Assembly (NCBI GenBank): GCA_037176845.1
Contig: JAYKXP010000074.1
Span: forward strand, 1 to 64,000
Length of the DNA stretch: 64,000 nt
Direction: 5' to 3'
DNA from: Paramarasmius palmivorus
Lineage: Eukaryota > Basidiomycota > Agaricomycetes > Agaricales > Marasmiaceae
Below the pieces are notes generated by a model, which saw only the letters and a list, made by a program, of their open reading frames with translations, ran no database searches and was not told the origin of the DNA. Positions 47,260 to 58,277 of this stretch are shown here, one piece after another (the first letter of the stretch is position 1; every line of letters begins with the position of its first letter). A program made the position numbers and the translations under genes.

Positions 47260-48785
47260 TGCCTCGGATGCGCACCGTGCCGTCGACAGGCACGGCGGGA
47301 CTCTAGCCCAGAATCGGATGATCCGTGTGACGGGTCCAAACACGGCTCGAACTGGACGGCACGGTAGTAAGAACGGTCAAAAACGGCCGTCAATGGGTGT
47401 TCGGTCTTTGCTTTTCTGTACCCAGATTCATGCACAATCAATATCTGTTGATCTGTTTTTGAAGGAGAAGACTCACTGAAGACCTTTTAGGTCCATGACT
47501 GTCGAGTTCCACCCTTGAAGCTTGAAGTCCTAACAATAGTTGCCATTACCGGAGATGTCCAGTTTTTTTTTTTCGGATGAGAATGGCTGTTTCCCGGAAA
47601 CAGGGACTCTCGTTCACAATGCGAGCCGACACGCCAATGCATTGTTAAAGCAATTCTGACCAACTTCTCGGGGTGCTCGATATCTGGGTCTGCCGGTGGT
47701 CTACCCATGGTCACGCAAGGCGGAAAGAGCCTGGTCATTCGTCGGATAGGCTATGCATCCTTCATCGATAAAGGCATCGACGATATCCATGGTCGACTGA
47801 GAAAATAAAGGGAGATGGTGAGGTTGGAATCGTTTGGTTATCGTGGTCAGAACAAAGGATCAATCGATCAACGTGAGCCTCGAAGCAAGAGAATTCTGGC
47901 CGCGTGAAGGATCTTTCGTTAGTATGATCCAGCGAAAATTGTTTTCTAGAAGCAAGAAAATGGATCTATAGCAGAGAACAGCCGGTGTTCGTGATGTATA
48001 CGAGGAAACAGTGTCTCAGAGAGGGAGAAACTAGCGACTTGCCCGCCGCTTGTATTTGAAACTTGGTTCGAAGTTTGAACACTTGAAATTGAACGTGAAA
48101 GACATTTTCCCTCTGAGATTTCTCCCATCATGTTCAGTGTGCTGAGGACAAGTTTTAGAGCATTCGTCGGACGCCAAGAAAGCCTAGAAAATCTCACCAG
48201 CAAATGTCCACGACAACATTCGTGGAAGAACGCAGAAGACAGCAATAAGCGCCCGCCATGTTGGCGTACACGTACTCCCAACGTCAGCTGCTTACAAGTA
48301 TAAAACCACTCGCTATCGCACAACAATATACACCAAACTCGCTATCATCCATTCCAACTATCTACCAGTACATTCCAAAGGTCGAGGTATTCGGAGGTCC
48401 CACTTCCCTAAACTAGAAAGACAAGAATCCAAAGCGCGTCACCACCAATAGGCAGGAGCTGCATCTGGAGCCCCATCTTCCAGTCGTAGGCGGCAGGGAG
48501 AAGTAGTAGGTACGAGGCGGAAAGAAAGATGAATGCGTAGGCCAATAGGTAAGAACAGAGACACGCGAGTCGGCGGTGTAAATAACGATGAGAGAGATGA
48601 GATGAGAAGGGAGATATTAGTACATAGGTAGAGAAAGAGAAAGGAATAACAATAAGATCCAAAAACCAAAGAGACACTAACACTATATAGAGTATAATCG
48701 TCCGTTGCGACTGTTTTGTTGATTAGGGCAGGTCCTACGACGGTCCTGGCGACGTGTTTCCTCCCTACAACCCAACAGCAGATGC
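47260..48785. other. Intergenic, no gene recognised
   Basis: Contains a T-rich run at 47562-47573 and short open frames without support. The part at 48400-48780 is probably the 3' UTR of the bZIP gene; GA-rich repeats there give spurious hydrophobic frames on the other strand. Confidence 0.45.
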
Positions 48786-48789
48786 GCGC

Positions 48790-49979
48790 TCAAGCCACCT
48801 CGACGCTCTCCGAGAGCGAGCTCATCAGAGGCATCATAGATGGGGCGCTGCTATCTGCTACTCCCTCCAACAACATCGTGGTATAATCAAAAATATTACC
48901 ACCATCCAACCACGTCGCCGTGAACCCGCCCTCAGTCGACTCTATTGTATCCATGTTCCCAAAGGCCGTCATTCCTTCTAATCCTAAGCCCATGTCAACA
49001 TCTAATCCCAGTCCCAAACCCATCTCGTTCGTCACCGTCGTCTGATCCTGCGACGTCTGAACCTGTCCCGCTCCGGTAGCGTTGAAGATATCAAAAGATG
49101 GTAAACTCTCTGTCCTCTTCTCTGGGCCGGGTGAGGCACAGACGATCTCACGGAAGAGAGATTCCATTGTCGCATCGTCAACAGCTGATTCTTGAGAATC
49201 GGTAACGGGAGCGGTGAAGGTGGTGGCGTCGTCGAAAGTAGTGTCGAGTTGGAGTTGTGGCTCGAGTTCACCCGCTGCAGGGACACGCTAGGCCGCGTGG
49301 TCGCCACCCGTGCTAGGTGGCGAGTGAGCTCTGGCTGTGGCTCCATCTCTGGTAGAGACGTCGACGACACAAGATCTGGTGATGTAGATGATGAGAAAGA
49401 GAAATCGAGAGAAGTATGTGATGGTGCGGGGGAGAGGGGGTATGTTGGCGCCATTGATTGTGTTGCTGGTGCCGAGGATGGTGGTAATGACTCTTGCGAA
49501 GGAGTCGATTGTGATGTAGAAGTATTGTTGATTGCGGTACTCGTAGGAGCAGAAGGTTCAGATGGTTTGGTTCCCAAGACAGACTGGGTTGCGTCGCTAG
49601 GTAAGACAGTTCCCTGTACAGTGAACGCCTTTACGACAGCCTCCAAACCTCGCTCCAGAGTCGCTATCCGAGCTCTTAGCTCCTGATTCTCTCTGTCCTT
49701 TGCTGCACTGTCCTCTTGCGAGTCAGAAGTGGAACTGGGAGGTAAGCCAGCACGAAGCCGCTTGTTCTCCTCCTCTAGTTCGAGAACTCTGCGTTCAAGG
49801 TATACAAATTGAGCCTTCCTGCGGTCTCGCGAGTTCTGTGCAGCTATTCTGTTACGATGGGCCCTTGCTTCTTTGCGTTCTTCTGAAGATAATTCTGAAC
49901 GAGGGCGTTTACGGGGATTTGAGGTCGAAGGTGATGGTGATGGTGACGGAGAAGAAGGTTCTGTTTTGTGTGAAGACAT
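48790..49979 (-). CDS. hac1: HAC1/XBP1-type bZIP transcription factor with a predicted Ire1 intron
   Basis: Two overlapping frames make one gene. The first (ATG 49979) encodes a bZIP: basic region about residues 34-58 with N43-R-I-A-A-Q-N-S-R51, then a leucine zipper with L-E-E-E-N-K-R-L. The N-R-x-A-A-Q-x-x-R-D-R-x-K-A type is that of XBP1/HAC1. The second frame, open from about 49287 to 48790, encodes an acidic, Gly/Met-rich end likely to be the activation domain. Removing 35 nt (49278-49312) fuses them in frame to 384 residues; unspliced, the protein ends at 49032 (315 residues). The segment is bounded by two 7-nt hairpin loops cut between G and C, as in Ire1 introns. The known role of such factors is control of ER chaperone and secretion genes under ER stress. 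An in-frame ATG at 50090 is an alternative start; the intervening piece resembles leader sequence. Confidence 0.75.
49274..49323 (-). promoter_or_regulatory. Predicted Ire1 splice hairpins of the bZIP mRNA
   Basis: On the minus strand, TCGCCACC-TAGCACG-GGTGGCGA (49323-49301 with loop 49315-49309) forms a perfect 8-bp stem with a 7-nt loop. The second loop, CTGCAGC (49280-49274), fits the CNG|CNGN Ire1 consensus, with a short CC/GG stem extended by wobble pairs. Cleavage after the third loop base in both (TAG|CACG and CTG|CAGC) removes 35 nt and switches frame exactly. The first loop departs from the consensus at two positions (T for C, C for G). Confidence 0.6.
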
Positions 49980-49984
49980 GGTGG

Positions 49985-51290
49985 TAGAGATGGTGGTGGT
50001 AGGAAGGAAAGAGTTGAGGAGACTGCGGGGGAATGCGCAGGACGAGCTACGTGGACGTTCGTGAGGAAACCTGTGTAGTCGACGTGGCATTATAATATTT
50101 TCGAGGTCAGGTGATTCGACCCAGAAATGGAAATGGCCTGGAACTTTTGATCCTTTTCCACAACATTCAACACTGCCGCAAAATCTTCGCATCTTGTTCG
50201 CAGATGAGCACGTTGCTCTCGTCAATCAGGTGCACAGGAACCAAACTATTTTCTCATACCCTGTTTCTAAATACAGGTACAGGCCAAATGGATCAGAAAA
50301 CGAAAATGAAACACCAAGCTCCGAAGTGGCCTGTGCTCAATAGCAACTGGGAGAACACCGGAGTTCTATGAGAACTGCTGGGCGGCAACCTCACTTTGCC
50401 TGGGAGCACTCACATGTAAGTTTCCGCTTTTGAGGACTGGCATTTACCGGCTCAATCCAGTTTTAGGCTTTGCAGGAACGGAATCGGGAAAAGTTCATTA
50501 CCCGCTCTAGTACCGGTGGTAACAATCGACTACCCGCTCACTGCTCTCGCCCCGGCTGACACCAGCTGGCACCCATATCTCGTCGGTCATGTCCAGGACG
50601 CTTTTGGAGTATTCGCACCGGTACGAACTCATTTACGATCATGGCGCCGACCTCTACTAAAGATGCTATATCCGCTAAGGCTATACTTGGCACGTGTAAA
50701 TTGGGGTCTCCCAACTGTTGCCAGGTCATCTTTCCCGTGTCTCCCGTGTCATGATCAAGCCGTAAGTTACTACAATGCATATCACCATGTATCTATTAAA
50801 GGATACATGCTCGAATGATCAAAATTGATCAATACTTGTTCTCTTAGATAGGACACTCTCGGAAGCAAGCCCCAACGCAGCTCCATGAAAGGAACACGGA
50901 TGGAGCCATGGTACGTGCTGCGATACTTGCCTTGTTGCATTCACCGACGTGCGATCTAGTCAGAAAGCTTGTTGTGGTCAAGGCTCGATCATTCAACAGG
51001 TCAACCTATGGACTAAACTACACTACGGCAAACCGTTTCTAGTAAGTACTCCTGTCTTTCAAGGGCCAAATCTGCTCAATTTCCGAAGAAACTTAGCATC
51101 AAACTAGACACCAGGATCGATGTTAATCCTCCAGTGTTCACGCTCACATTATAGTGAGCGGCCCAATCCCTACCAGAACGCGAAGAGCAATGACAGACGC
51201 CGCATGAACCTGTAGGTTTCGATACCTTTCAACGTCCAGCGCTCAGCGCTCACTGTAACTTTGAATGATAGATAGGTTCCTTTCCTTCAA
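49985..51290. other. Divergent intergenic region, no gene recognised
   Basis: Contains the leader and promoter of the bZIP gene (minus) up to about 50300 and the promoter of the first secreted-peptide gene (plus). Nothing else is supported. Confidence 0.5.
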
Positions 51291-51299
51291 CGCTTCCAA

Positions 51300-51306
51300 T
51301 ATAAAA
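51300..51306 (+). promoter_or_regulatory. TATA box of secreted-peptide gene 1
   Basis: TATAAAA, 56 nt before the ATG at 51356. The paralogue has TATAAA 53 nt before its ATG. Confidence 0.6.
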
Positions 51307-51355
51307 ACCTTCGTTGGACGATCCGACGATCCTCAAGTCGGAGCTACCAGCACCA

Positions 51356-51623
51356 ATGCAGCTCGCCACGCTCATCCTCGCGACTCTCGCTATCTTTGCT
51401 GTCACTACTGTGACTTACAGTGCTCCCGTCCCAAACTCCGACGTCGATCTATGCAATATTAACTGGCATATCGACGACGATGTGCCCGAGGTTAGTTGTG
51501 CGACTCTTGATCATCGCTGAAGTTGTTGGCTGACAATTGTGTGATCAGCGTCGAAGCGAAAGCGGAAACGCAGTTGACGCGTGTAACAATGGCTGGTCGA
51601 TCCCTAAGCAAGTTGGGAAGTAG
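51356..51623 (+). CDS. Small secreted precursor with NxxW motifs and RR site, paralogue 1
   Basis: Two exons, 51356-51490 and 51549-51623 (intron GTTAGT...ATCAG, phase 0), giving 69 residues. Residues 1 to about 22 form a signal peptide (hydrophobic, ending Y-S-A-P). The mature part has C-N-I-N-W-H-I then D-D-D-V-P-E, the exon junction, R-R, and G-N-A-V-D-A-C-N-N-G-W-S. Only two cysteines remain after the signal. R-R immediately after the junction is a possible Kex2-type cleavage site, which would separate two short Cys/Trp peptides. The gene 1.3 kb downstream has the same layout. No homologue with known function is recognised; a secreted peptide, an effector-like protein or a ribosomal-peptide precursor are all possible. 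Confidence 0.7.
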
Positions 51624-51629
51624 AGGGGA

Positions 51630-52630
51630 GATACGGTGCAGAATAGGGTGTACGCGGTGATGAATTCTTCGGAAGCTGTTGTAGTTTATGCTCTGCCCCA
51701 CAAGCTCCACATATATAGCAGTTTGGATTCCTTTTGAAGTTAGGCAATAATCTCGGAGACTCGGGAGTTATAGAACTTGATACAGCTGCAATGATTGTAC
51801 TTCCACCGAAAGGTTAGACTGACAGATAAGATTTCGGAAACTAGAACTCTGTGATCACTATGGACCTGGTAGTCCCCTAGACAGACTCAATCACTTGTAC
51901 CTCGTTCATAAATGGACCTGGTGACGAACTTGAATTTTTGAGAATTCTCGAGCACTGTGCAATGCTCAGTCGCGCGTCAGTCTGACTCACAAGCCTTTCT
52001 CCCAAACCACCACCATCGACAAAATTGAACGTCTTTTCTCGAGAACCTGTGGTGAAGTAGGCGTCGATTTTCATTGAAATAATGCCCATTGACAGGTTTC
52101 CCTAGATATCCTGGTTGGTTGGTGACGATTTATGATGAAATGGGAACAGTCGGACGACGCGCTAGTCAGACTCCCATGACTATTGCTGAGTTGGTACTAC
52201 ACCAAGGGTTTCAATCATCTGCATCTTGCAAGTAATAGGAAGGATGAGAAGGGGCGAGCGTTGAATGGGATTTATCGCTGGTCATTGGGCAGAGGTACCG
52301 TTTTTTTTTCTTGTTCTTCAATGAACAACTCAGATGACCGTCTCCCCGACAGCTGTCATAGAACACCGCAGAAGTCAATCAGAACAGGCTGGAGTTATCA
52401 AATTGCACCTTGTACATAGAGTCATACATCTCAGCACTCTCAGGTGTACCTACACAGGCGACTGGGCAGTGGGCAGACGTTCCTATCTGTCAGGCATTTT
52501 GGGACGGCAGGACATGTACAGCGGGAAGGAACAATGATAGGTGCAAATGCGCGAGAGGGTACGAGTTCAGGTTCATCGTATGTCTTTGGAACATATTGAC
52601 TGATGTGCGTGTTTTCGACAGATTCTTCCG
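51630..52630. other. Intergenic between the two secreted-peptide genes
   Basis: No third copy of the precursor was found by eye and no other gene is supported. A run of about ten T lies near 52300. Confidence 0.5.
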
Positions 52631-52635
52631 GGCAT

Positions 52636-52641
52636 TATAAA
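52636..52641 (+). promoter_or_regulatory. TATA box of secreted-peptide gene 2
   Basis: TATAAA, 53 nt before the ATG at 52689. Confidence 0.6.
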
Positions 52642-52688
52642 GGCCTTTACTGTCTTGTGCGATAGTTCAAATCCGGAATCCAAACACC

Positions 52689-53006
52689 ATGAAATCCTCC
52701 ATCAACAGCTTTCTTTTGAATTTGTTCCTCTTCGCTGCTGCTACCGTGTACGCAGCACCAACTCCATACCAGGTCGACAGCGTAAACTCTGGCTGGGTCA
52801 TCGTCGATCCCTGTAATAATGGGTGGCATGTTGGACAAGTTCCCGAGGTCTGTCACCCAGTTCAGATTGCGAATACCGATAGCTGATGTTTTCTGCTTTA
52901 GCGTCGGGGAGAGAACGCTGTGGACGCATGCAATAATGGGTGGTCAGCGCGAGCAGCTGGCGTGGCAGCGAGGACTGCAGATGCACCTTCAAATACTCCG
53001 GTGTAG
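52689..53006 (+). CDS. Small secreted precursor with NxxW motifs and RR site, paralogue 2
   Basis: Exons 52689-52847 and 52902-53006 (intron GTCTGT...TTTAG, phase 0, 54 nt), giving 87 residues. Signal peptide about 1-22 (L-L-N-L-F-L-F-A-A-A-T-V-Y-A-A-P). Three related motifs follow: S-V-N-S-G-W-V, P-C-N-N-G-W-H-V and A-C-N-N-G-W-S. The stretch V-P-E / R-R-G-E-N-A-V-D-A-C-N-N-G-W-S is nearly the same as in paralogue 1 and has the intron at the same place. The C-terminus is Ala/Thr-rich with a monobasic A-A-R. The repeat-plus-dibasic layout is what one sees in processed secreted peptide precursors, but no tailoring enzyme gene is recognisable next to it. Confidence 0.7.
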
Positions 53007-53272
53007 ATGTGTTTACTATGCAGCCCTAGGTCATGGTGTGAGTATTCCTATCCTCTAGCTTCAGCTTCAGCATGTTTTCGATGCCACTAATTAGTAGTTA
53101 CAGGTATAATTTAAGGACTAGGGTGTAAACTTGGGTTCTATACGATACACATGCCAAAGCAGGATACAATAGTAGAAGGTTCCATCGATATCGCGCGTCC
53201 AGCGCTAGCAAAACATGTACTTAAATAACCTAATCGGAAAAGACTGAAAACACTGCAGACGAAAACCGGCCT

Positions 53273-55157
53273 CTATGAAATGTGTGGGATATATAATGAC
53301 CAATGTACCGCCTCATAGGCTTCAGGAACTAAGCTCCTCAAAGCCATCAGTGCTAGCACTACGGTAATCACCCTGGAGACGATATAAAGTAGGTTGGACA
53401 ATAAGAAAAACAACCTGAAGGATAGCTGTAGCTGCGGGCGCCACTTGTGCAGTACATCGTGTGCCTTGATCCAAGGGCCAAGCTTGTTGGATAGCAAGTG
53501 CGCGAGGGATATCGCCAACGGCACGGCGGCGACTAGAAGGGAGGAGATGCGCCATAAAAGCTGTTCTTGGGCCGTCGCGAAAGGGAAATCCCATGGTATG
53601 CAGTGGATGGCACCGAACACCACGGCTAACAAATACGCAGCAATGTAGTGTCCTGGAGTGCTGTCCTCGAGCCGGGAGGAGAAGAGGCTCCTTAGTGTGG
53701 CGTGCTCGTCCTCAGGGGGTGCTTGATAATAGCGTGACAGCGTAGAGTGGCGACCAAACATGACCGAGAAGTACCCGCCAATTCCGATGCATAGTACGGG
53801 AACCATGAAGACGATGGAAATGGCCCATGTAATGAGCATGAACGGAGTAAGGAGATAGGATGCTGCGAACAGGAACGATTGAGCTGGCCGAGGTAGAGCG
53901 TGGACTACATCGTGCAGATGATCGATGATCGGTGACACGTTTCCAGCGCGAGGACAGTCGGTTATCGGACCAATCATGCAGATGTCGTAGTGGAGGTATT
54001 GCAGTCAATACTGTCTGCTGGAAATCCTGGTGAGACTTCCGGACCCTTTCAGGAAGCCTCTCCTTCTGGCAATCTAGATGATGTGGTTGTCGTTCATGCT
54101 GTCGCCAGGTTACGCGAACAGGGTGGCGAACCCCCAGTGGTTTGTTCCACCAGAGACCGTATGTCACGAGGTTAAGAACGGCATAGCCCAGGGCTATGAC
54201 TTCAATCTCAGTGATAGCCAGCCGTTCTACAGCGCGAGCGAGAAACTGCAGGATGAACCACGAGACTTGCATCACTGCAATAGTCTTCGATAGGGCGTCT
54301 GCGTGGCTTAGGTTGTCTTGGATATCCTTTTCCGTTATGATGATATGGCCTTTCGCAATCAGGAATTCTAGCAGACAGGTGTAGTCTTTGCGTATTTCCT
54401 GGGCGATGGTGTTAAACTCCTGTAAAGCGGATAAGACACGAGCATAAAGACATGTAACATTAAAGAGGTATAGACACATTACGTACCTGATCTGTATTGA
54501 GAACTCGAAGACCTGCGTTCTTTCGTTTCATCCTTTCAATCTCCACTGCAACTTTGATCTCCGATAGCTCAGAATCCACAGCTTGGGCCTCAGGCTCGGC
54601 GCTACTTGTCGATGGCTCTCGCGACGAGCGGTTTCCCGGGACATCGCCTTCTTTGTAGAAGTCTTGCCTATCCCACAAATATTGCTGAAAATCGTCGCCA
54701 TCATATAGGGCAAAACCGCCCATGAGCGCAAGATAGCCATGTGAGGTACTCCAGCCATATTCTGGGATAATGTTATAAGTACGATGTTATTTACGGACGA
54801 CTCTGGCAACTTACTGTTGTATTTCTCGGCGATCCGCTTGCAAGAGGCCCGCTGCCGAATCGCGAAGAATATGACCAGTTCGGGAGCAATGAACGCCAAT
54901 AGCATGAACCCCGCCTGCGAGGCATATACGAATATCGAGTGCCAATGCACGTTCGGAACATTCGGACGAAGTGAGACCCAGGTGCAGATGAAGACGACCG
55001 AAGCGCAACTCCACACAATGCTTGCAATAGTTCTACAGTTTTGGATATCCATGCATGTCGGCGCTGCATTGGCGATAGTAGAAAATGACGTGGTGTTGGG
55101 GAGAAGACTGGGAGAAGCCCCAGTGAGAGAGCGTGCGATGAAATATAGACTCCCCAT
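53273..55157 (-). CDS. Multi-pass membrane protein, WWxKPL family, copy H (extra intron)
   Basis: Exons 54815-55157, 54487-54761, 53939-54419 and 53273-53883, giving 569 residues with a closing frame. The last intron (55 nt, GTGTCA...GGCCAG) is absent from the paralogues but resolves an apparent frameshift: the joined protein (W-K-P-Q-S-F-L-F-A-A-S-Y-L-L) then aligns with copy G in this loop. ATG at 55157 (MGSLYFIARS). Motifs: C-M-D-I-Q-N-C-R-T, W-S-C-A-S-V-V-F-I-C-T-W-V-S, A-I-R-Q-R-A-S, E-Y-G-W-like Y-G-W-S-T-S-H, G-G-F-A-L-Y-D-G-D-D-F, C-L-L-E-F-L-I-A-K-G-H, I-T-E-I-E-V-I-A, Y-G-L-W-W-N-K-P-L-G-V, G-A-I-H-C-I-P-W, and I-P-H-I-S at the end instead of I-P-H-I-G. Function unknown. Confidence 0.75.
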
Positions 55158-55164
55158 CTGGGTA

Positions 55165-56795
55165 TGTCTTGGAGGTGGTGTATGAGCTTCTCCTGCCTGA
55201 GATCTTTTATTTGGGCCCACTCGCTAGACTTCATATCCTCAATTCCGCAAAGTTGAAGCTGTCAAAACATTGAACGCTGTTAGACATGCGATCGTCAAGT
55301 TTTAATGCTAATCGAATGGCTGACCCCATGTCCACAACGAGCCGAAATGGCGAGTCTGAAACAGATGCAGTCTGCCGCGAGGGAAACCTATATGCCAGCA
55401 GCGAGTGCCTGTTGATTGAGATAGAAGCGCTCAGCGCCCTAAATAGACGTGTTTTATGGAGTGGTTCGCAGTCGTGGAGATGAAGTAGACACCGGATTCT
55501 GTCACTTGACATGCAGTTGCTGTGATAAAATTGCAGGCCGGCAACAGACCGGTGTGCTTCTAGAACCCGAAAGTTGACAATGTGTTCGAAGATAACGGTC
55601 CTTGACAAGGTCCTGGGTCCAGAGTATTAGATCTGCTAATGACAAGGACAGTGTTGTGCCACGTACAGCAGGAATCTGGAGACTGTAGCGTTAGGAACGT
55701 TCGATCTCTGTAGCCTTCAGGAATGAAGCTGATTTGGTAGAGGCCCGATTTTGGACTGCAAGTAGGTTCTGCACCGACTGGGTTGCCGGTAAAACATGTT
55801 CGGCCACAATGATTGCGTTACAGAAGGACACAGACGCGCGCGGATGAGGCTTGGCTTCCAGGGCCGAGATTAAGGACATCCCCGGTCCTAGCTTGCCCAT
55901 GATGCCTTGAAATCATTGCATAGTAGCCTGTCGACAAGTAAACCTATATGAATAACATGGAATTGAGATGTGCACTTACGTAGCTCGCAGTTTGGCAGAA
56001 AGGGATTGAAAATGCAAAACATTGACTAGCTACAGTCATATCTCGACTATGAATACATATGCTGCGTCCTGGTCTGCAAAACAAGGAATTTGGATAATCA
56101 GCCGGACGTCTTGCACCAGAGATGGTGTACCTCACCTGTAACGTTTTCGTTTGATTGGGCTGTGAGAATGGTTCCCTTAATATTCACGTTCATAGATGCT
56201 GATTTGACTGGTTTTCATGTCAATCTTCTTCCAGATAGCGTCATAGGCGAATGAATGACTGAGCAGAGCGATGCGTCGACGGTGAACCAGTGTTCTTCAC
56301 GGTTTCAGCTAGAGAGCGGTGTGGCGCAGTCGCTGAGTAGTAGCAACTGCTGGAAAAGTAAATAAGATAATATGTAAGCAATGAGCCTTCTAGCATCGAC
56401 TATGGAGGACACGCACCTGACACCTCGACCAAAAAATCCCATTACAGCTCATTGACATTCTTCCGCACGATGACCCCTCCATATGTTTATGTGTATTGTG
56501 TTGGGCCTTGGACACGCTTCTGATTAGGTCCAAAAAAATGCAAGCTCGTCGAGGTTTTTGTCTTTCCGACTCTTGTCTGTTCGGGAGGATGAAAGCGTTG
56601 TAATTTCAAAAGGAAAACGGTCGCCGAGTTGCGCCGGGGTTCTACCATATGGAGTAGTGTCTGCTTTCCGAGCCAATGCCGTCACCTCGACAAAACTCTT
56701 CCGCGAACCATACCTTCTCCGCCTCTACTACCCTCCCTGGATAACTCAAGATTTGTCAGCCCTCGCGATGCGACTTCATCTTCTTATACGCTAGC
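55165..56795. other. Intergenic, no gene recognised
   Basis: Short open frames on both strands show no domain, signal peptide or splice-consistent extension. Confidence 0.45.
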
Positions 56796-56799
56796 GCTC

Positions 56800-57290
56800 G
56801 AAGCTGAAATGGAAGCCGGCATCGACCTGGAGCGTTTGCAAACCCGTTGAGGGTATGCCTTGGAGCAAACAATAATCCTGTAGCTCGAATCGCGGACTGT
56901 GTTATCTCGTCGGACGAGAGAGATACCATCTATGCATTGGCTTCATCTTATAGAATATACTGCGTACATGTGAGTGCCTTTTCCATTCGATGTGATTTGT
57001 GTCTTACCGATGGTACAGCCAGAAAATCAAGGGGTTCACTACCATTTACCCGTCAAGACCTTTTGACACCCTTTCTCAATGCATTTTGGATGATATGGGT
57101 TGCTCACCACAGGATTATGGGACAGCGACAAAACAATGTGCGTCTGTTGAACATGCTCAGAGATTTCATTGATACTAATGGTCATACTCTTCCCAGGCCC
57201 TTGCACGCGACGATTTCAAGTGTATGCTTATAGGGCTGTACGACGGCCCCTTGGTTTGGGAAACCCTAACGCTCGAGCTCTAGGAAAGGT
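56800..57290 (+). pseudogene. Possible remnant of an HNH-nuclease-like gene
   Basis: Plus-strand pieces L-L-N-M-L-R-D-F-I-D-T-N-G (about 57150-57185) and, in another frame, A-L-A-R-D-D-F-K-C-M-L-I-G-L-Y-D-G (about 57195-57245) recall fungal HNH proteins, where an A-L-x-R-D-x-x-x-C-x-x-T-G-x-Y-D motif follows a short helical lead. The expected downstream H-I-I-P and His/Asn motifs were not found. The frames are broken, so this is a remnant if the identification is right. Confidence 0.3.
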
Positions 57291-57294
57291 GTTG

Positions 57295-58270
57295 AAAGAA
57301 GGCAATGCATGCATCTTCTCTGGGGCTAGTTCTTAGGATATCGATGGTACGGGCTCACAATGGGTAAACTGGTTGTTCCTATCACAGTCACCGACTTGCT
57401 CACGAAACCGACAGCGGGTATACGCAGCAACTACGTTAGCCACGCTGTAACCTTCCGGACTGAAATCGCGATGTGACAAGATCCAAGAGCTTGGAATACA
57501 TGACCTCAGAACCATCCTCAACGTGTCATCCTGGCATTGTCTCTTTGAAGACCTCTCGCCCTGATTCGATGGTACTCAGAGCGAATATGAGGCATGTCTT
57601 CTCTGTTTTGCGACTTATCCTTCTAATGGGCCACTTTTAACAGCATGACGTTCATTTAGCTCGCGAATCCTTGCAGCGGCCAGATTGCCTTCATCGGGTG
57701 CTTTTCGTGTCACAAGTGGAGAGCCAGTGACTTCCTTGCCTCGATCCACTGCTTCTTGCTCTTCGCTATTTATCTACGTGTAGCTCATATGTCGGGCGCT
57801 ACTGAGTGTATAGATCAATGCAACAGAAATTCCGAGGATAGTACTCTTTCGGTGGATCCAGGATAGCTCTTCGGCTCGGTTACTCATTCAAACTGGGCTG
57901 AGAGCGTTTCATTGCGTAGTCGTGTAAACGAGACGCGACATGTAGACATCGGCGATGGGGATTAGTTGCTGTGGGCCCAAGTCTTATAGCGGGGAATGAT
58001 AAGTAGCTAATTCCTCTGGTTGTAACATCTCGAGAACGTTGTGGATGCAAAACCAGTGGACACCAGGAGTATTACTGACCAAGTTCGGCCGTAGTCGGAG
58101 ATATTTCGGACTTGAAACCCCGAGCTGACAAGGATATTACGTTCATTTTTTCGCATTCATCCGTTCTTCCACGACCGATTCTTGTTGGAGATCCAGGAAG
58201 CAGAAGGTTTACTTTTTTCAGCACCGTTATCATATACTAAAATACTCTGTTGTATAGGCTCTTCCGATCG
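57295..58270. other. Intergenic, no gene recognised
   Basis: Holds the promoter of the MYND gene starting at 58278. No supported coding region. Confidence 0.5.
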
Positions 58271-58277
58271 AGGTTCA

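Noticed and set aside
49278..49312. Ordinary spliceosomal intron GTGGCG...CTGCAG (33 nt) in the bZIP gene
   Set aside because: Its length is a multiple of three and keeps the first frame, so it cannot reach the open second frame; also shorter than any other intron here.
53273..54419. Frameshift pseudogene reading of copy H
   Set aside because: A 55-nt GT-AG intron of fitting phase gives a continuous protein that aligns with copy G.
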